This document shows, one piece after another, positions 7,298 through 10,160 of a stretch of DNA of 10,160 bases; the stretch's first letter is position 1; the number at the start of each line of letters is the position of its first letter. A model generated the notes under the pieces. The model made no database searches. It was not told the origin of the DNA and worked only from the letters and a program-made list of their open reading frames with translations. The DNA is from JAABSP01 sp011390135. Its GTDB lineage: Bacteria > Desulfobacterota > Desulfobacteria > Desulfobacterales > JAABSP01. Location: NCBI GenBank assembly GCA_011390135.1, contig JAABSZ010000143.1, positions 1 through 10,160 of the forward strand, written 5' to 3'. Made by a program: the position numbers and the translations under genes.

Positions 7298-7501
7298 TTA
7301 GGCTTCGACCTCCACCTCAGGGACCATCTTGTCATGCCTCAGCTCGGCGACCACTTCCAGATACTCGCTGATCCCATCCGCTATGTTCTCCAGTGCCTCC
7401 AGTTTGGTTGATCCCTGAGAATGGCAGCCCCGCAGGCCCGGCACCGAGACCGAAAATCCCTCGCCGGATTCTTCCAGAATCACCTTGTATTTGGCTGCCA
7501 T
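7298..7501 (-). CDS. HicB-like (UPF0150) protein without a HicA partner
   Basis: 67 residues. The pattern KYKVILEESGEGFSVSVPGL followed by RGCHSQGSTKLEALENIADGI is typical of the HicB N-terminal domain, a partial RNase H-like fold that blocks the HicA toxin in type II toxin-antitoxin pairs. There is no C-terminal DNA-binding domain; the protein ends in an acidic tail (VPEVEVEA). I chose ATG 7501 because GGGAGGT (7511-7517) sits 9 nt upstream; an in-frame TTG at 7522 would swallow that ribosome binding site. No HicA-like ORF is visible on either side, and the next gene is the sigma-54 activator, 3 nt downstream. It is either an orphan antitoxin or a HicB fold reused as a small regulatory subunit of the cassette. 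The fold assignment is firm; the role is inferred. Confidence 0.85.
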   Translation of the reverse strand: MAAKYKVILEESGEGFSVSVPGLRGCHSQGSTKLEALENIADGISEYLEVVAELRHDKMVPEVEVEA

Positions 7502-7518
7502 TTTTCTGATACCTCCCT

Positions 7519-7671
7519 TCAAGAAGAAATCGATCCCTCGTTCTGTTTACTTATATCAATCACCGGGTCGATGGCAACCTCAAAAGAGTTGAAATTGTAG
7601 AAAGCCTTGACTTTTTTGGAGATCAGGATGGTCGGTCTCAGGGCGATTCGAACATTTTCAAGAAGCGGCAA
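7519..7671 (-). CDS. Doubtful 50-codon ORF upstream of the HicB-like gene
   Basis: An open frame begins after a TAA at about 7684 and could start at TTG 7671, with AAAGG about 9 nt upstream. It encodes a 50-residue basic peptide (begins MPLLENVRIALRPTIL, ends QNEGSISS). It stops 17 bp before the HicB-like start. The sequence has a plausible protein look (ISKKVKAFYNFNSFEVAIDP) but matches no family I know. It lacks HicA features. A good promoter for the downstream cassette lies inside it, which argues against a functional gene. It could also be the 3' remnant of a lost gene. Confidence 0.25.
   Translation of the reverse strand: MPLLENVRIALRPTILISKKVKAFYNFNSFEVAIDPVIDISKQNEGSISS
7550..7577 (-). 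promoter_or_regulatory. Likely sigma-70 promoter of the HicB-like / sigma-54 activator cassette
   Basis: On the minus strand, TTGCCA (7572-7577, 5/6 match) and TATAAG (7550-7555, 5/6 match) are separated by 16 bp. Transcription would start near 7542, giving a leader of about 40 nt to the HicB-like ATG at 7501, with the ribosome binding site well placed. This is the best promoter-like sequence I found in the window. It suggests the activator is made by housekeeping polymerase, with sigma-54 used at its targets. Confidence 0.5.
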
Positions 7672-7697
7672 CGCCTGGAACCTTTAGATTTCAGGGG

Positions 7698-7733
7698 CGG
7701 TGCCGGCGCAAATTCGGAATTCGGCCGGCACCG
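7698..7733. repeat. Strong GC-rich hairpin after the TPR gene
   Basis: Perfect 10-bp arms CGGTGCCGGC (7698-7707) and GCCGGCACCG (7724-7733) enclose a 16-nt loop. The loop contains a tandem repeat (AATTCGG twice, 7711-7724) able to form a small inner stem, AATT-CGG-AATT. The hairpin begins 45 bp after the TPR stop on the minus strand. No T run follows on either strand, so it is not a standard intrinsic terminator. It could stabilise the 3' end of the upstream message, attenuate read-through into the cassette, or bind a protein as DNA. Confidence 0.6.
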
Positions 7734-7778
7734 GAACTGCGGGGATATCTTCGGGGGCTCGCGGGTATCGACGGGTTT

Positions 7779-9332
7779 CTACCGGCCGAACAATTTCTTT
7801 ATCCGTTGAATGATTTCGACCTCTTTGGAATTGAGCAGACGGTCCAGCTTTTTGGCATCCGGTGTATCTGGTGCGACCTCCTGGAGAGACTTGTTGTATC
7901 TCCGGGCTATATCGATCTGGCCGGACCAAAAGAAGTATGTTCCCATAATGCTGGAGAATAAGACGAACTCCGAGATATGAAATGTGTCTCTTTCGGGACA
8001 CAGCATCTTCAGGTCGAATTTGTTGTCGAAGATTTCCGGAATTTTTTCATACTCTTTTTTAAATATACAGATCTGGGCATAGTTCAATCTCGCAAACAGA
8101 TAATCGGGATGTTTGGCAAAACATTCCTCGATGATGGCTTCGGCCTTCTTGTTGTCTCCGAGAATTGAATAGGCAACAGCGAGGAAGTTGTCGGTTTTCG
8201 GAACATCGGGATATTTCTTCTTCAATTCCAGCAGCTCCGGGATGGCCAGAGTCGGGTTCTTCTTTGCGATGATCATCAATTCATCGAACCGATCCCTGAC
8301 CTTTTCCGGCAATCGTTTGTAGAACGGCTCCAGGATCGGCTCATCCGTAATCTTGTATTGAGAAATCCGTAATCCCCGTTTTCCTTCGGCAAGGGATGCA
8401 GCCTTTTCTTTCGATCCCCGCTTCTTTCCTGTGGTGCTTTGTTTTGTCGGTTCACTCTCGTCCGGGAGAATGCCTTGTTCTTCCAGATAATCCAGGAACA
8501 GCCCTCCTTCTCCCTGGGGATAATCTTTGTAGTAGTTGACCGACTTGAGTTTACGGGTCAGGGTTTCCCCCTCTTTCATTCCTTTGATGATTGACCGGCT
8601 CAGATGCGCCGGCTCATAATCAGGGACCAACGCCAGTGACCGATCGAGGGCTTTCATGGCCTGCTGTTTCTTCCCGAGAAACCCGTAACAGATCCCCATA
8701 TTTACATAGGACTGGTGATCATTCGGATTGAGATCCAGCCCCTTTCTGAAAGATATCAGGGCATCTTCCCAGTCTCCTGATTCCATCCGATCCATTCCCA
8801 GTTCGAAATAATAGGATGTCTCCAGATAATCGTCTAGGGAAATCCCGTCATCTTTCAGGATATCCTCCAATCCGTTCAGCATTTTCTTTGCCTGATCGAC
8901 TTCATCACTGCCGCGTTTTCCCCGTTTGATGACCTGGCGGAGGGCCTGTACCATCTCCGGCATCCTGTCCTGCATTTTATAGGCCAGTGCCAGGTTGATG
9001 TATGCATCCACAAAGTCGGGCCGGATTGCCACCGTTTTTTCAAAATGAGCAGCGGCTTCGGGATATCTTTCCTCTGCTATGGCCACAACGCCGAGGCTGA
9101 ACTGGAGAGCGGCGCTGTCTCCATGCTTTTTTTCCAGCGTTTCGAGGGCCTTTTTCGCGGATCTGAGATCCCCGTCTTCCACCAGTTCCAGAGCCATGTC
9201 CACCCGATTGACCAGATCCGAACCGGACCTGCCTTGTTGCGGGCTCTGCTTTTTCAGTTTTTCCCGGCGCTTCTTCTGCTTCTGTGCCTTTTTGATGTTC
9301 TGCTTTGTCAGATTCTTATTTTTCTTTGCCAC
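7779..9332 (-). CDS. Tetratricopeptide-repeat protein with a highly basic N-terminus
   Basis: 517 residues from a GTG at 9332, with AGGA nine bases upstream. The frame is open further upstream, but that extension would overlap the methyltransferase gene and has no coding character. Residues 2-28 carry 14 Lys or Arg, forming a basic tail that could bind RNA, ribosomes or acidic partners. TPR-like hairpins follow at about 41-71, 74-107, 108-135, 172-205 and 206-239. A low-complexity, charged linker (290-320) leads to a second helical repeat block at about 345-375, 379-412, 413-440 and 455-488. There is no signal peptide, membrane segment or catalytic motif, so this is a cytoplasmic scaffold or adaptor. 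It lies 77 bp downstream of the methyltransferase in the same direction and may share its transcript. The specific partner is unknown. Confidence 0.88.
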   Translation of the reverse strand: MAKKNKNLTKQNIKKAQKQKKRREKLKKQSPQQGRSGSDLVNRVDMALELVEDGDLRSAKKALETLEKKHGDSAALQFSLGVVAIAEERYPEAAAHFEKTVAIRPDFVDAYINLALAYKMQDRMPEMVQALRQVIKRGKRGSDEVDQAKKMLNGLEDILKDDGISLDDYLETSYYFELGMDRMESGDWEDALISFRKGLDLNPNDHQSYVNMGICYGFLGKKQQAMKALDRSLALVPDYEPAHLSRSIIKGMKEGETLTRKLKSVNYYKDYPQGEGGLFLDYLEEQGILPDESEPTKQSTTGKKRGSKEKAASLAEGKRGLRISQYKITDEPILEPFYKRLPEKVRDRFDELMIIAKKNPTLAIPELLELKKKYPDVPKTDNFLAVAYSILGDNKKAEAIIEECFAKHPDYLFARLNYAQICIFKKEYEKIPEIFDNKFDLKMLCPERDTFHISEFVLFSSIMGTYFFWSGQIDIARRYNKSLQEVAPDTPDAKKLDRLLNSKEVEIIQRIKKLFGR

Positions 9333-9409
9333 GTTTTTTGATCCTGTTTTCAAAGGGTTTAAGGCAAACAATTGAGGCGGGAATCGAAAGGACGGCGAGG
9401 TGGTCGATC

Positions 9410-10159
9410 TTACCGGATAAAATGCATCATATAGTTCACATGATGGTTTCCCCCCAGAGAGTAGCGACGGGTAAAGGGGTTGTAGTGCATTCCGGTCAGA
9501 TCCCGGAAGAGCAGCCCTGAGGCCTCGGCCCACCCCTTCAGTTCAGCCGGTTTGATGAATTTGCTGTATTCGTGGGTTCCCTTCGGCACGAAGCCGAGGA
9601 TCTGTTCCGCGGCCAGGATGGCAAAAAGCCAGGATTTGGGGTTGCGGTTCAAGGTGGCAAAGAAGATGTGGCCCCCGGGCGCTGCCAGCATCCGGCAGGA
9701 TCGCACCACAGATGCCGGGTCCGGAACATGCTCCAGAAGTTCCATACAGGTCACCACGTCGAAACTTTCCGGATGGGACCGGGCAAAGCTCTCGGCACTC
9801 TCCTGGCGGTAGTCGATATCGAGGCCGCTCTTTTTCATGTGGGCCGCGGCCGCAACCAGCATGATCCTGCCCATGTCGATGCCGGTCACCTGCGCGCCCT
9901 TTGCAGCCATTCCTTCGGAGAGAAGCCCGCCGCCGCAACCCGCATCCACCACTCGCTTTCCGGAGAGGGGAACCCGATTGTCGATATAGCCGAGCCGCAG
10001 GGGATTGATGTCGTGGAGGGCCTTTAAGGGGCCGTTGCGGTCCCACCATTTCCGGGCCACCGCGTCGAACTTCAGCAGCTCTTCGGGGTCCACGTTCTCA
10101 TGGGGCGGATTTGCCGCAATATGGTGATTTTGGTTGTCGGAAAACGGTTCTGCTGCCAC
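9410..10159 (-). CDS. ubiG: UbiG-family polyprenyl hydroxyphenol / demethylubiquinol O-methyltransferase
   Basis: 249 residues, a class I SAM-dependent methyltransferase closely resembling E. coli UbiG, which performs both O-methylation steps of ubiquinone synthesis. SAM-binding motif I is VVDAGCGGG (70-78), followed by VTGIDMG (91-97). UbiG hallmarks include CMELLEHVPDP (138-148), FATLNRNPKSWL (167-178), VPKGTHEYSKFIKPAEL (191-207) and GMHYNPF (223-229). The N-terminal NVDPEELLKFDAVARKWWD also matches the family. The start used is GTG at 10159, one base from the window edge. It gives 22 residues before the conserved NVD, about 11 more than in E. coli, so it is plausible. No ribosome binding site can be seen, and a start farther upstream outside the window is possible. 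If the host is a menaquinone-using anaerobe the real substrate may differ. Confidence 0.88.
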   Translation of the reverse strand: MAAEPFSDNQNHHIAANPPHENVDPEELLKFDAVARKWWDRNGPLKALHDINPLRLGYIDNRVPLSGKRVVDAGCGGGLLSEGMAAKGAQVTGIDMGRIMLVAAAAHMKKSGLDIDYRQESAESFARSHPESFDVVTCMELLEHVPDPASVVRSCRMLAAPGGHIFFATLNRNPKSWLFAILAAEQILGFVPKGTHEYSKFIKPAELKGWAEASGLLFRDLTGMHYNPFTRRYSLGGNHHVNYMMHFIR

Positions 10160-10160
10160 A

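Noticed and set aside
7502..7522. TTG start seven codons upstream for the HicB-like gene
   Set aside because: The added codons consist of the ribosome binding site of the ATG at 7501 and resemble no HicB sequence.
7298..7778. Complete HicAB toxin-antitoxin module
   Set aside because: Only the HicB-like part is present. The short upstream frame lacks HicA features such as the central GSH motif region.
7684..8001. 105-codon minus-strand frame overlapping the end of the TPR gene
   Set aside because: It is an out-of-frame reading of the TPR gene's 3' end that continues through the hairpin. The TPR frame is coherent to its stop.
9333..9533. 67-residue N-terminal extension of the TPR protein
   Set aside because: It would overlap the UbiG gene by about 120 bp and looks non-coding. 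The GTG at 9332 has an AGGA at proper spacing and starts the basic tail.
9572..10027. 151-codon plus-strand open frame
   Set aside because: It is the antisense shadow of the strongly conserved UbiG sequence.

Overview
The window looks like bacterial chromosome, probably from a GC-rich Gram-negative proteobacterium in the broad sense. A deltaproteobacterium (Desulfobacterota) is my best guess, not a demonstrated assignment. It rests on three things: a sigma-54 enhancer-binding protein, a UbiG-type methyltransferase, and a small cysteine-rich zinc-binding protein of a kind I associate with sulfate reducers. No rRNA, tRNA, CRISPR array, insertion sequence or phage gene is visible. All genes but one lie on the minus strand.

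Reading the minus strand from the right edge, the order is as follows. A UbiG-family SAM-dependent methyltransferase (10159-9410) is followed by a TPR protein with a very basic N-terminus (9332-7779). Next come a strong GC-rich hairpin (7698-7733), a doubtful 50-codon ORF, and a good sigma-70-like promoter (7550-7577). Then comes a tightly packed three-gene cassette: an orphan HicB-like protein (7501-7298), a complete sigma-54 activator with an unrecognised N-terminal domain (7294-5786), and an 871-residue multidomain protein (5776-3161). Intergenic gaps in the cassette are 3 and 9 nt, so the genes are very likely co-transcribed.

The 871-residue protein is the most unusual item. Its C-terminal third resembles M48-type zinc peptidases, but the HExxH motif reads AELGH and the expected downstream glutamate ligand is glutamine. 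It may therefore be a pseudopeptidase acting as a sensor, scaffold or regulatory partner of the sigma-54 activator.

A small plus-strand gene (2859-3122) encodes an 87-residue Cys-rich protein. It converges on the cassette and diverges from a DUF58 gene (2606-1629), which overlaps a TgpA-like membrane transglutaminase gene (1645 to the left edge, C-terminus cut off). DUF58 plus TgpA is a known pairing that usually has a MoxR AAA+ ATPase immediately upstream. Here that place is taken by a 252-bp divergent intergenic region. It holds two 19-bp direct repeats, 22 bp apart and 3 bp upstream of a perfect TTGACA on the minus strand, which resembles an activator-binding site for the DUF58-tgpA unit.
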